Positions 53,594-62,707 are shown, counted from the stretch's first letter. The stretch: 64,000 nt of DNA from Porphyromonas sp. COT-290 OH3588 (GCF_000769075.1 NZ_JRFC01000014.1:126023-190022), one strand, 5' to 3'. The notes: generated from the sequence alone by a model not told the origin. Program-made: numbers and translations.

Positions 53594-55618
53594 CTATTTA
53601 TGGAGTAGATAGTTGTAAACTTTTAGGTTAGTAATGTTACTATTAAACTCTCCAGCTCTACGCAAAGGGAAAACCAGTGTTCGGTGGTAGTGCATCTTCT
53701 TTCCCGTGCGATAGACTGTTGGGGAGAATGGATCTGGGGCTTGGTAGAGCGTGTTGAGGCGTTCCCCCTCCTGCTGTGGCACATACACGGTCTGGATATC
53801 GAATCTCTGGCGTAGCTTACCATTGATGTAGAGCGCCGTTCCCTTGTTTGTCCCTTGGATCGCAATCTGCACCTTACCAGTCTTGGGCAGTGTATAGTCG
53901 AACGTATCGAGGTAGCCATCTCTTAGGAAGCCTAGTTGCCCATTTTGGGGTGAAGTGAGATAGAAGACCGCATGCGCCGAGCGGAATAGCTCTGTGCCGA
54001 TTAGCTCATCAGCTAGCTCCATATCCCAGCTGACGGTATAGTTGTAGCCTATCTCTTCGTATGGTAGTTCGCTCCGAGGGTTAAGGCTAGCTTGACTGTA
54101 CACCTCGGCGGGCTCTGCTGCTAGGCGTGCCAATTCGTTTACTCCGGGGGCTTCACTCAGCAAAGGCCGCTGTCGCTCGTAGTCGGCATAGGGAATGGTC
54201 GTGCTATGAGCCGTCCAAGTCTTCAGAGCGATCATTTGCAGGGCGGGCATCAAGCGATGATGAATATCCTTGACCGTGATACCATTGCCGTAGTGGTCAT
54301 TCCAAACGGCAAACATACCACCTAGGAGCGATGAGTCTTGCTCCTCAAACCTCTGATTGCCAATCTGCGCTGGTGTCCAAAATTTGTGTAGACGCTCGGT
54401 GTCGAGGTAGTCGTAGTAATAGCCTGCACCGGGTACAATGTAGGTCCAGCCGTCAGGGATACTCACAATCTGATAGCCCTGTTTCTTCATTTCCGTAGGA
54501 TCTGCATAGCCGTTGTACCAGCACATCATCACCACATCTTGGCTTGCCACAGGCGTTTTGCCGTATGCGTGGGTAAGAGCTCCCCATAGGCAAGCCTGCT
54601 TACCGAAGCTCTGAACGTACTTGATGTATCGATCGGTGAAGTAGCGAAACCTCTCTCGCACCTCCTCTTTGGCATTGCTATACTCGTCTGTGCCGATATT
54701 CACTCGGCGACCACGAAAGACGGGTTTATCGCCTGATAGATATTCGTGGAATAAGGCATCGACAAACTCATAGGTCTTGGGGTTGAAGAGGTCTAGATGA
54801 TCCATACCGTACTCCTTGCTCCCGATCTCCGGTATGATACGGCTAAAAGCCAGTGAGTGTGCCGGCACATCAATCTCGGGGATAATCTCTACAAACTGAC
54901 GCATGGCACGCTCCTGAAAGTCGATGAACTCCTGCTTGCTGTACGATGCTCCTTTGATGGCCAAGTTGGGGAATACCTCGCTCTCTAGGCGGAAGGCCGA
55001 TGAGGTCTGTGCCCAATCGCCACCGAAGTAGTCCTTGAAGCCATTGTCATTGAGGTGAACTTGTAGGGTATTCATCTTGTAGTAAGCCATCACCTTGACC
55101 AAGCGATGCAGGTAGTCCATAGGGATATATTTACGGGCTACGTCTAGCAGTAGGCCACGCATGGCATAGCGAGGAGTATCGGTCGTCTGTCCTTGAGGTA
55201 AGGCTTGTCGCTCGTGCTGCTCCGAGAGTTGTAGTACAGTACGTGTCCCCCAAAATAGCCCTTGAGCGGTGGCTGCCGTGAGTCGAGTAACCTCGGTGAT
55301 AGACAAGTGATAGCCTTCTAGTCCCAGAGCGTAATCTGGCTTGAGAGATAGGACGAAGTCCCCAGCTCTGGCTGAGCCACGGACGATGCGTAGCTGACGG
55401 CCAAACATCTGTCTGTAATCATTGGCCAGCTCCTCGGCCACCGCCCTAAGCTCCTTGGAAGAGCCAGAGAGGACGATGCGTCCAGAAGGGCTGAACTCTC
55501 CCTCTGCTCCCTGCCACTCAGTTAGCTCAGGGATAACGAACGGCTTGGGGTTGCGCTGGGCTAATACGCTCCAGCCGAGGCAAAGGAAGAGTATTAATAC
55601 TCGAATAATGTGTGTCAT
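53594..55618 (-). CDS. Glycoside hydrolase family 20 beta-N-acetylhexosaminidase
   Basis: The ATG at 55618 (MTHIIRVLILFLCLGWSVLAQ) begins a signal peptide; the protein is 674 residues. An N-terminal GH20b domain (FVIPELTEWQG to GYHLSI) precedes the TIM barrel, with LLLDVARKYIPMDYLHRLV and the catalytic pair in VNIGTDEYSNAKEE (Asp-Glu). A C-terminal sugar-binding-like domain follows, ending LKVYNYLLHK. The enzyme removes terminal GlcNAc or GalNAc from host glycans or peptidoglycan outside the inner membrane. It resembles the NahA-type enzyme of oral Porphyromonas. It lies in a dense minus-strand group. Confidence 0.92.
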   Translation of the reverse strand: MTHIIRVLILFLCLGWSVLAQRNPKPFVIPELTEWQGAEGEFSPSGRIVLSGSSKELRAVAEELANDYRQMFGRQLRIVRGSARAGDFVLSLKPDYALGLEGYHLSITEVTRLTAATAQGLFWGTRTVLQLSEQHERQALPQGQTTDTPRYAMRGLLLDVARKYIPMDYLHRLVKVMAYYKMNTLQVHLNDNGFKDYFGGDWAQTSSAFRLESEVFPNLAIKGASYSKQEFIDFQERAMRQFVEIIPEIDVPAHSLAFSRIIPEIGSKEYGMDHLDLFNPKTYEFVDALFHEYLSGDKPVFRGRRVNIGTDEYSNAKEEVRERFRYFTDRYIKYVQSFGKQACLWGALTHAYGKTPVASQDVVMMCWYNGYADPTEMKKQGYQIVSIPDGWTYIVPGAGYYYDYLDTERLHKFWTPAQIGNQRFEEQDSSLLGGMFAVWNDHYGNGITVKDIHHRLMPALQMIALKTWTAHSTTIPYADYERQRPLLSEAPGVNELARLAAEPAEVYSQASLNPRSELPYEEIGYNYTVSWDMELADELIGTELFRSAHAVFYLTSPQNGQLGFLRDGYLDTFDYTLPKTGKVQIAIQGTNKGTALYINGKLRQRFDIQTVYVPQQEGERLNTLYQAPDPFSPTVYRTGKKMHYHRTLVFPLRRAGEFNSNITNLKVYNYLLHK

Positions 55619-55641
55619 AAAATTGGATTGTCGGAGTAACT

Positions 55642-56352
55642 CTATCTCGTTTTGCTGATGATGATTGAGAAGTAGGGGAACTTGCGTGTGCAAATCTCCT
55701 CTAGGTCGGTCGAGTAGTACTCGCGCTCCTGCCCTACAAACTCTAGGTAATGCCACTTACGCTCGGGATAGGCTCTTACTGCTCTCTGTATCTCATCTTG
55801 GCAGAGTGAGCCTTTCATCACGACAATGGTGTGCTGGCTGCTCCATGCTTCTGTCCACTCGGCTTCGGTAGCCTCCCCGGGTATTACCCGTAGTTGCTCC
55901 TCCAGCTGTACGAGCTGACCTCCGATGAGGGCATTGCAGGCGATAAAGGCTGGGACTCCTGCCAGTTGCTTGATGGAGAGCCCTGCCTCTAGCAGATGAT
56001 CACCGATGTAGGCAGATGAAGAGTAGAAACCACTATCTCCCTCGGCCACCACGGCGATGCACTCATCGCAGCCCATCTGGCGTAGGCTGATGATCTCGTC
56101 GGCTACCCGACGGTATGCTCTCTCGGCTCCCTCTCTCTGCTTGCTCATCGGCAGGTCGTAGCTGATAAGTTGCTCGGCTCGAATGCCGAGGCTGAGCATG
56201 ATCTCTGTGGCTTTGGACGAGCGCTTGCCTGTGGGTGCAATAGCTACCGGTGTATAGATACGGCTACAACGCTCAAGGAGTCTAAAGGCTTGTAGGGTCA
56301 TTAGCTCGGGCTCGCCCGGGCCTAGGGAAACGAAGTATATAGGTTCTGTCAT
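55642..56352 (-). CDS. Precorrin-2 C20-methyltransferase-like protein (CobI/CbiL)
   Basis: The ATG at 56352 (MTEPIYFVSLGPGEPELMTL) is chosen because the S-adenosylmethionine-binding motif follows at once; the protein is 236 residues. Later VVAEGDSGFYSSSAYIGDHL and IKQLAGVPAFIACNALIGGQ match the tetrapyrrole methylase fold, closest in style to CobI/CbiL, which adds the C20 methyl group in cobalamin synthesis. No other corrin gene is in the window, so it is either an isolated B12 gene or acts on another tetrapyrrole. Confidence 0.8.
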   Translation of the reverse strand: MTEPIYFVSLGPGEPELMTLQAFRLLERCSRIYTPVAIAPTGKRSSKATEIMLSLGIRAEQLISYDLPMSKQREGAERAYRRVADEIISLRQMGCDECIAVVAEGDSGFYSSSAYIGDHLLEAGLSIKQLAGVPAFIACNALIGGQLVQLEEQLRVIPGEATEAEWTEAWSSQHTIVVMKGSLCQDEIQRAVRAYPERKWHYLEFVGQEREYYSTDLEEICTRKFPYFSIIISKTR

Positions 56353-56424
56353 AAGTCTAGTATGTTTAGTCTGAATGAAGTCCAACAAAGGTAATGAGAG
56401 CAGACAATATGCCTAGTGTGAGAT

Positions 56425-56913
56425 CTATGAGGTAGCCGCCAGCGCCGAGGCAACACTCGACACGGCCTCGTAGTCGTAGCCACGATAGAGGCCGTAACGC
56501 ATCAGACGCTCGTAGACCTTGTGCCGATCGAGCCCCGAGGGTAGGCTCTTATATTTCTTTTCCAGCAGTTTCTGCAGCTGCTCTCGTGGGTCAAGCTCCT
56601 CCTCCAGTCGCCGTAGAGCGGCTGCGATGTCTGCCGACTTGAGGTGGCGACCTCTGAGTTCCTGCTCGATGCGTCTAGCTCCCCAGCCAGAGAAGCGATG
56701 TTTGTCACGAGCGAAAGCCTCGGCATACCGCCCCTCATCGACGAAGCCCTCCGTTTGTAGGTAGTTGAGTATGTCGGCATAGTCCTCGGGCGAAGCCTCC
56801 CATTGCTCGAGCTTGCGCCTTACCTCCCAGAGGCACCGCTCTGCCCCCACGCAGTAGCGTGCTGCCTTACCGAGGGCTTGCTCTCGTGTCAAAGGGGCTT
56901 TGTCTTGACGCAT
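56425..56913 (-). CDS. recX: RecX recombination regulator
   Basis: A 162-residue RecX, which binds RecA filaments and limits recombination. It has three-helix repeats: GKAARYCVGAERCLWEVRRK, then GFVDEGRYAEAFARDKHRF and WGARRIEQELRGRHLKSADI, and a third near the end (YERLMRYGLYRGYDYEAV). The start overlaps the prmC end by 25 bases. No recA lies beside it. Confidence 0.9.
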   Translation of the reverse strand: MRQDKAPLTREQALGKAARYCVGAERCLWEVRRKLEQWEASPEDYADILNYLQTEGFVDEGRYAEAFARDKHRFSGWGARRIEQELRGRHLKSADIAAALRRLEEELDPREQLQKLLEKKYKSLPSGLDRHKVYERLMRYGLYRGYDYEAVSSVASALAATS

Positions 56914-57782
56914 AGAAATCTCTTTTTACCGCTAAGATCATTGACCAGCTCTATATGCTCAAGTCTAGAGCCGAGTATTGTCGAGATGCTATCGAGAGTC
57001 TGCTCCGCATAGACTGGGTTAAGCTCCATATAGAGGTGCCCCCCCGAGGCTAGCCAACCGCTCGAGGCTAGGCGAGCGATCTCCTCGTAGTATATAATAG
57101 GATTGTGCTCTGGGGCGAATAGAGCCGTTGAGGGCTCGTAGCCAAGTATCTGTGAAGTCATCTCCTTGGCCTCCTCTGGGTGAATATACGGCGGATTGCT
57201 TACTATGAGATCGTAGGGTTGCTCGGGGCTATCATCAAGACAGCTGAACAAATCTCTGTGTATGAGGCTAAGCTCAGCCCCGCTTGTGCGCTGATAGTCC
57301 TCTAGGTTGCGCCGAGCCGTAGGCAACGCCTTACTTGAGTACTCCATACAGTCTGCCACAAGTCTGCTCCCCCAAGCCGAGGCCAAGGCACATGGGATAC
57401 AGCCACTACCAGTCCCCACATCCAGTAGCCGCCTCCGCTCTTGTCCCTGCTCTCGCTCGACGATAAGCTCCACGAGCTCCTCCGTTTCTGGGCGTGGAAT
57501 CAGAACGCCCGGCGCTACCTCTATGCGCACACCATAGAAATAGGTATAACCTAGGACATACTGCAAGGGCTCTCCCTCGGCTAGCCGACTGAGCTGCCCC
57601 TCTAGTGTCGCTAAGATCTGAGCGGACAAAAGTGTATCTTTGTCTATCATCAAGAGGGACGTATGGGAGATCTGCAAGCACTCCTCAAGTAGGATACGCA
57701 CGATAGCCTGCGCCTCGCTCGCCTCGTATAGAGATGCTATGCGCTGTGAGGCAGACTGCTGAAACTCTCTGATCGTAGTCAT
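56889..57782 (-). CDS. prmC: Release factor glutamine methyltransferase PrmC
   Basis: The ATG at 57782 (MTTIREFQQSASQRIASLYE) gives 297 residues. The N-terminal helical domain is followed by GVLIPRPETEELVELI, the methyl-donor motif LLDVGTGSGCIPCALA and the catalytic NPPY in YDLIVSNPPYIHPEE. PrmC methylates the GGQ glutamine of release factors. A perfect -7 box (minus-strand TACTTTTG, 57788-57795) is so close to the start that the mRNA would have almost no leader. Confidence 0.94.
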   Translation of the reverse strand: MTTIREFQQSASQRIASLYEASEAQAIVRILLEECLQISHTSLLMIDKDTLLSAQILATLEGQLSRLAEGEPLQYVLGYTYFYGVRIEVAPGVLIPRPETEELVELIVEREQGQERRRLLDVGTGSGCIPCALASAWGSRLVADCMEYSSKALPTARRNLEDYQRTSGAELSLIHRDLFSCLDDSPEQPYDLIVSNPPYIHPEEAKEMTSQILGYEPSTALFAPEHNPIIYYEEIARLASSGWLASGGHLYMELNPVYAEQTLDSISTILGSRLEHIELVNDLSGKKRFLCVKTKPL

Positions 57783-57807
57783 AAACGCAAAAGTAATGAA
57801 ATAATCA

Positions 57808-58812
57808 ATGGTATCGGACGAAAAACTGTACATGCTCAGAGCCCTAGAGCTGGCTGCTCTAGGCGAGGCTACAGCTCGCCCCAACCCAATGGTCGGGGCG
57901 GTGCTTGTGCACGATGGGGAGATCATCGGTGAGGGGTACCATCACGCCTATGGTGAGCCCCATGCAGAGGTTATGGCCATACGCAGCGTACGCCAGACCG
58001 AGCTACTCTCTAGCTCTACTCTGTATGTGAGCCTAGAGCCCTGCTCCCACTATGGTAAGACACCTCCCTGCGCCTCGCTCATCATTCAGCATCGCATTCC
58101 TCGTGTCGTAGTGGCGATGCTGGACCCCTATCCTGCAGTGTCTGGTAGAGGTATCGAGATGCTCCGGCAAGCAGGCATCGAGGTAGAGGTCGGTTTGCTA
58201 CAAGAGGAGGCCGAGCGGCTCAATGCTCCCTTCGTTTGTCAGTACACACAGGGGCGTCCCTTCATTACCCTCAAGTGGGCAGAGAGCCGCGATGGCTTCA
58301 TGGATAAGCTGCGTCTGTCGCACACCGAGCCTGCCATGCTCTTCTCTTCGTCCTTTCGTCTGCGGCTTGTACACCGAGAACGCATGATGCACCAAGCCAT
58401 ATTGGTCGGCTACCGAACGGCTCTGCTAGACAACCCTAGCCTCACTAACCGACACTGGCATGGTCGCCACCCCATACGCATCGTGCTCGACCCCCATCTA
58501 TCTCTGCCTAGCGACCTGCGTATCTTCACAGACGAGCAGGCGCCTACTTGGGTGCTACACGACAGTAGGCTCCCTGCACCCAGCCCAGTAGGCCGAGTGC
58601 GCTACATCGGCATCGACCTAGACAGCCCTACCAGCCAAGCTGTGACTCAAGCTCTCTATGCCGAGGGCATACAGTCCATTTTTGTAGAGGGAGGCGCCAA
58701 GACGCTTCAGAGCTTCATTGATCAAGGATTGTACGACTGCCTAGAGCGTGAGATCTCCTCACTATCTCTAGGCGAGGGGGTACCTGCTCCACGCTTGCCT
58801 CTCGAGAAATAG
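57808..58812 (+). CDS. ribD: Riboflavin biosynthesis deaminase-reductase RibD
   Basis: A 334-residue bifunctional RibD. The N-terminal deaminase has the zinc site in GEPHAEVMAI and SLEPCSHYGKTPPC. The C-terminal reductase begins FITLKWAESRDGFMD and shows VGYRTALLDNPSLTNRHW, PIRIVLDPHLSLP and IFVEGGAKTLQSFID. It carries out the second and third steps of riboflavin synthesis. It is divergent from prmC with 25 bases between starts. No FMN riboswitch can fit there. Confidence 0.94.
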   Translation: MVSDEKLYMLRALELAALGEATARPNPMVGAVLVHDGEIIGEGYHHAYGEPHAEVMAIRSVRQTELLSSSTLYVSLEPCSHYGKTPPCASLIIQHRIPRVVVAMLDPYPAVSGRGIEMLRQAGIEVEVGLLQEEAERLNAPFVCQYTQGRPFITLKWAESRDGFMDKLRLSHTEPAMLFSSSFRLRLVHRERMMHQAILVGYRTALLDNPSLTNRHWHGRHPIRIVLDPHLSLPSDLRIFTDEQAPTWVLHDSRLPAPSPVGRVRYIGIDLDSPTSQAVTQALYAEGIQSIFVEGGAKTLQSFIDQGLYDCLEREISSLSLGEGVPAPRLPLEK

Positions 58813-58891
58813 TCTATGGTATGCACCGTTCTCTAGGGACAGTAGCTTGACCTAATTTGAGGTGCCTAGCCACCTTGGCCCTCTTTTTAGT

Positions 58892-58937
58892 AGGAGCATC
58901 GGACCGAAACGCTATATAGCTATCGGCTGATGCTCCT
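58892..58937 (+). terminator. ribD terminator
   Basis: AGGAGCATC (58892-58900) pairs with GATGCTCCT (58929-58937), followed by GTTTTTTTG. It lies 80 bases past the ribD stop. A short minus-strand frame over this site is not supported. Confidence 0.7.
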
Positions 58938-59090
58938 GTTTTTTTGATTGATGAGCGAAGACATGCAGCTCTTATATGCATAAATCCCTTCACGGCCATG
59001 GTTTTTATCTTTTTGGTTAAAGTGTGTAAAGTGAATATCGTCAGAACTCGAGAGGAAAGAGGAGGACTATGGACGAATACCTCAAGGTTT

Positions 59091-59428
59091 GTGGCAAAAT
59101 TGAAGGACTAATCGTGTAAGATTGGTGCACCAATCTATTGCAATGTGTCCATCAATCTCATGCAATTGATGGGAAGAAATGCTGAAGGTTGAGTACTGAT
59201 TCAGTAGGTATTGCTCTTGGGTTTATTTTATCTATCTGTTTATTAGCGTTTTGACCAGAGGCCTTTTATGGGAGCTTTTTACCTTGTAGAGTGTTCTAAG
59301 TACTCCATTGGGGGGCAGACGCCGTGTAGCGCCTCTGAGGGGGCAAATATGCAGTCTGAACCGTAGAGCCGTAGCACAGTTCTCTTTTCCCATCAATATC
59401 CCGAGAATTGGTCTAAAATATAAATATG
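59091..59428 (-). repeat. Dispersed repeat family 1, copy E (inverted)
   Basis: Read on the minus strand it begins ATATTTATATTTTAGACC, then GATATTGATGGGAAAAG, GCATATTTGCCCCCTCAGAG, GCATTTCTTCCCATCAATTG, GAGATTGATGGACACATTGC and GATTAGTCCTTCAATTTTGCC. Order and length (338) match the four plus-strand copies. The flanks 58938-59090 and 59429-59707 hold no supported gene. Confidence 0.72.
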
Positions 59429-59707
59429 GCTTCATTCATCTAGGCAAAAATTGAAGCTCATATTGGCTACCGTGTATCAAAGGCATCTCTTAGCTCTAGG
59501 ATATACCCATAGAGTATGCTACGGCTAGACGTTTTGCAATTCTATTCGTTTAATGAACGGGCCTTGCAAAGAAATCTTATAATTACATCTTTAGTTAATC
59601 TAGAAGTATAGTATTGACTTTTACATATATACACAAGCCTCTGTTTGCCGTTTGTGTGCTTGATGGGGAATTTGCTCAGCACTTAAAAATATGAATTAGC
59701 TAAATCT

Positions 59708-59736
59708 TTGTATTTTGAAAAATAACCGTACATTTG
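59708..59736 (+). promoter_or_regulatory. Promoter of the korDABC operon
   Basis: TTG at 59708-59710 and TACATTTG at 59729-59736 match the -33 and -7 boxes with an 18-base spacer. The predicted start near 59743 leaves a leader of about 70 bases before the ferredoxin gene. Confidence 0.6.
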
Positions 59737-59811
59737 GAGGGATAAATAAAATGAGTTTATCACTTGGAGCCTCATAGACTCCAGCGATTTTAATCTTAAA
59801 CAGTTTATAAA

Positions 59812-60039
59812 ATGGCAAAAGTAAGAGGGACTATTGTGGTTAATACACAGCGCTGTAAGGGTTGCAACCTCTGCGTTGTGTCGTGCCCAACCAAAGTGTT
59901 GGAGCTACATCCTACTGAGGTCAATGAAAAGAGCTATCACTACGCTCGCCTCAAGAACAACGATGATTGCATCGGCTGCGCAAGCTGTGGAATGGTTTGC
60001 CCCGATGGGTGCATCACCGTGTATAAGGTTAAACTATAA
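59812..60039 (+). CDS. korD: Ferredoxin subunit of 2-oxoacid:ferredoxin oxidoreductase
   Basis: A 75-residue protein with two 4Fe-4S motifs, CKGCNLCVVSCP and CIGCASCGMVCP. It is the delta (ferredoxin-like) subunit that receives electrons from the thiamine-dependent core and passes them to free ferredoxin. It leads the operon and is followed 24 bases later by the alpha subunit gene. The length matches KorD/VorD subunits. Confidence 0.93.
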   Translation: MAKVRGTIVVNTQRCKGCNLCVVSCPTKVLELHPTEVNEKSYHYARLKNNDDCIGCASCGMVCPDGCITVYKVKL

Positions 60040-60063
60040 TTATCTCCTGAATAAAATTTCGAT

Positions 60064-61146
60064 ATGGCAGAGGAAATTAAGTTGATGAAGGGCAATGAAG
60101 CCATTGCTCATGCTGCTATCCGCTATGGTGTAGATGGCTATTTTGGTTATCCTATTACGCCTCAGTCCGAGATCCTAGAGACTCTGATGGAGGAGCGTCC
60201 TTGGCTAACCACTGGTATGGTGGTACTACAAGCCGAGAGCGAAGTAGCAGCTATAAATATGGTATATGGAGGTGCTGGTTGTGGCAAGCGTGTGATGACT
60301 TCATCGTCTAGCCCCGGTATGAGCCTCAAGCAGGAGGGCATTAGCTACATTGCAGGAGCAGAGCTACCTTGCTTGCTAGTCAATGTGATGCGTGGAGGCC
60401 CCGGTTTGGGTACGATCCAGCCTAGTCAGGCCGACTATTTCCAGACCGTTAAGGGTGGTGGCCACGGAGATTACCGCCTCATCACACTTGCCCCCAACTC
60501 AGTTCAGGAGATGGCCGACTTCGTAGGCTTGGGGCTTGAGCTGGCATTCAAATACAATAATCCTGCTATCATTCTCACCGATGGTATTATCGGCCAAATG
60601 ATGGAGAAGGTTAAGCTCCCCGACTTCCACCCTCGTCGCAGCGATGAGCAGATACGCCAAGAGTGTCCATGGGCTACTCTGGGTCGCCTAGATGGCAGAG
60701 CCCCCAATGTGATCACATCGCTAGAGCTTGAGTCGTCGATCATGGAGAAGAATAACGAACGCTTCCAGAAGAAGTTTAAGGCTATCGAGGACAACGAGGT
60801 GCGCTACGAGGCTGTGCAGACAGAGGATGCCGAGTATCTGCTCGTAGCTTTCGGCTCGTCTAGCCGTATCTGTCAGAAGACAGTAGACCTAGCACGTGCT
60901 CAAGGCATCAAGCTCGGCCTGCTTCGCCCAATCACACTATGGCCATTCCCAAGTCAGGCTATTGCAGACCTCACGAGCCACGTCAAGGGAATACTCGTGG
61001 CAGAGCTCAATGCTGGTCAGATGGTTGAAGACGTGCGCCTAGCTGTCAATGGCAAAGTACCAGTAGAACACTATGGGCGTATGGGCGGTATGCTCTTCTC
61101 GCCTAATGAAATCTTGGACGAACTAAAAAAACTCTTTAATCTATAA
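60064..61146 (+). CDS. korA: 2-oxoacid:ferredoxin oxidoreductase alpha subunit (KorA/VorB)
   Basis: A 360-residue alpha subunit. The N-terminal pyrimidine-binding domain has KGNEAIAHAAIRYGVDGYFG, YPITPQSEILE and VMTSSSSPGMSLKQEGISY; the C-terminal part has LRPITLWPFPSQAI and NAGQMVEDVRLAVNG. The complex oxidatively decarboxylates 2-oxoglutarate or branched-chain 2-oxoacids to acyl-CoA and can run in reverse in anaerobes. The exact substrate cannot be fixed from sequence; KorA and VorB are close relatives. Confidence 0.92.
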   Translation: MAEEIKLMKGNEAIAHAAIRYGVDGYFGYPITPQSEILETLMEERPWLTTGMVVLQAESEVAAINMVYGGAGCGKRVMTSSSSPGMSLKQEGISYIAGAELPCLLVNVMRGGPGLGTIQPSQADYFQTVKGGGHGDYRLITLAPNSVQEMADFVGLGLELAFKYNNPAIILTDGIIGQMMEKVKLPDFHPRRSDEQIRQECPWATLGRLDGRAPNVITSLELESSIMEKNNERFQKKFKAIEDNEVRYEAVQTEDAEYLLVAFGSSSRICQKTVDLARAQGIKLGLLRPITLWPFPSQAIADLTSHVKGILVAELNAGQMVEDVRLAVNGKVPVEHYGRMGGMLFSPNEILDELKKLFNL

Positions 61147-61151
61147 GACTT

Positions 61152-61349
61152 ATGGATAGGGAAGAAAGACGCATTCCTCACTTCAGTCTAGATGCAATCT
61201 TAACTTTGATATTTTATCTCCTTGTGCTAGCCACTTTGGTCAGCTACTTCGTTTGGGGAACCGAGGAGAAATGGATATTCATGTCGTGTGGCATCGCCGC
61301 TCTAGCTGTACGTGCTATTTCTTACCTAATAAGACTAATAAAAAGATAA
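61152..61349 (+). CDS. Small two-helix membrane protein within the kor operon
   Basis: A 65-residue protein with two membrane segments (ILTLIFYLLVLATLVSYFVW and WIFMSCGIAALAVRAISYLI) and charged ends (MDREERRIPHF and RLIKR). It sits five bases after korA and nine bases before korB, so it is clearly part of the operon. I recognise no family. A membrane anchor for the otherwise soluble oxidoreductase is possible. Confidence 0.8.
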   Translation: MDREERRIPHFSLDAILTLIFYLLVLATLVSYFVWGTEEKWIFMSCGIAALAVRAISYLIRLIKR

Positions 61350-61358
61350 AGCAAGAAG

Positions 61359-62120
61359 ATGGATATCAAAGATATAATCAAGCCAGAGAATCTGGTCTAT
61401 CAGAAGCCAGAGCTGATGAACGACGTCAATATGCACTACTGCCCCGGCTGTAGCCATGGGGTGGTGCACAAGCTAGTGGCAGAAGTCGTCCAAGAGATGG
61501 GTATGCAAGAGAAGACTGTGGGCGTGGCCCCAGTAGGCTGCGCTGTATTTGCCTATAAGTATGTCGATGTAGACTGGCAGGAAGCTGCTCACGGCCGTGC
61601 TCCCGCCGTAGCCACAGCCATCAAGCGTCTCAACCCAGATCGTATGGTCTTTACCTATCAGGGAGATGGCGACCTCGCTGCTATTGGTACAGCCGAGACG
61701 ATCCACGCCTGCAACCGTGGCGAAAACATCGTGATTATCTTCATCAACAATGGTATCTATGGTATGACTGGCGGACAGATGGCTCCGACCACCCTGCCGG
61801 GCATGAAGACTGCTACCTGCCCCGACGGGCGTGACACGGAGATGAACGGTTATCCACTCAAGATCTCCGATATGCTCGCTCTTGTAGATGGTACCTGCTA
61901 TGTCACTCGCCAAGCTGTGCACACACCTGCAGCCGTGCGCAAGGCCAAGAAGGCACTAGAGAAGGCTTTCGCCAACTCTATGGCACGTAAGGGAACCTCT
62001 GTTGTAGAGATTGTGTCTACTTGCAACTCGGGTTGGAAGATGTCGCCAGCCGACTCCAACACTTGGATGGCAGAGCATATGTTTAAGCACTATCCTCTCG
62101 GCGATATTAAGGATATCTAA
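61359..62120 (+). CDS. korB: 2-oxoacid:ferredoxin oxidoreductase beta subunit (KorB)
   Basis: A 253-residue beta subunit that binds thiamine diphosphate through GDGDLAAIGTAETIHACNR and INNGIYGMTGGQMAPTT. The start region has the cysteine motif YCPGCSHGVVHKL, and later DGTCYVTRQAVHTPA. It forms the active site with KorA. The length and motifs are as expected for the family. Confidence 0.93.
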   Translation: MDIKDIIKPENLVYQKPELMNDVNMHYCPGCSHGVVHKLVAEVVQEMGMQEKTVGVAPVGCAVFAYKYVDVDWQEAAHGRAPAVATAIKRLNPDRMVFTYQGDGDLAAIGTAETIHACNRGENIVIIFINNGIYGMTGGQMAPTTLPGMKTATCPDGRDTEMNGYPLKISDMLALVDGTCYVTRQAVHTPAAVRKAKKALEKAFANSMARKGTSVVEIVSTCNSGWKMSPADSNTWMAEHMFKHYPLGDIKDI

Positions 62121-62158
62121 CCCATTAGTACTGATTCTAATAATAACTATATAGCATC

Positions 62159-62707
62159 ATGACATACGAAATAGTGATCGCGGGCTTCGGCGGACAAGGT
62201 GTACTATCAATGGGTAAGATACTTGCTTACTCAGGGTTGATGGAAGATAAAGAAGTGAGCTGGATGCCTTCGTATGGACCAGAGCAGCGTGGAGGCACCT
62301 CCAACGTGACTGTTATTGTGAGCGACGAACCCGTTAGCTCGCCCGTAGTTCAGGACTATGACGTAGTGGTTGCCCTCAACCAACCCTCACTCAATAAGTT
62401 TGCTCCCCACGTTAAGCCCGGTGGAGTACTGATCTACGACTCTAATGGTATTCACCACGTGCCAGAGCGCAATGACATAGAGATCTACGAGGTAGACGCA
62501 ACCAATGAGGCTAATCGTATGGGTAACCAGAAGGTATTCAATATGCTTATCCTTGGAGCTCTACTCGCCACACGTCCGATGATCCACATGGATAGCATCG
62601 AGAAAGGGCTTCGCAAGTCGCTCCCAGAGCGTCACCATAAACTCATACCGATGAATATGGAGGCACTCGAGAAAGGTAAGAGCCTGCTCAAACGCCTAGA
62701 GCGATAG
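62159..62707 (+). CDS. korC: 2-oxoacid:ferredoxin oxidoreductase gamma subunit (KorC)
   Basis: A 182-residue gamma subunit, the domain that binds coenzyme A. Typical segments are IVIAGFGGQGVLSMGKILAY, WMPSYGPEQRGGTSNVTVIV and KVFNMLILGALLA. It ends the operon and is followed by a perfect terminator hairpin shared with the convergent gene. Confidence 0.93.
   Translation: MTYEIVIAGFGGQGVLSMGKILAYSGLMEDKEVSWMPSYGPEQRGGTSNVTVIVSDEPVSSPVVQDYDVVVALNQPSLNKFAPHVKPGGVLIYDSNGIHHVPERNDIEIYEVDATNEANRMGNQKVFNMLILGALLATRPMIHMDSIEKGLRKSLPERHHKLIPMNMEALEKGKSLLKRLER

Noticed and set aside
57783..57807. FMN riboswitch before ribD
   Set aside because: Only 25 bases separate ribD from prmC and none of the RFN-element motifs is seen.
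58814..58999. Minus-strand frame of 61 codons after ribD
   Set aside because: It runs through the ribD terminator hairpin and its residues follow from that palindrome; no family resemblance.
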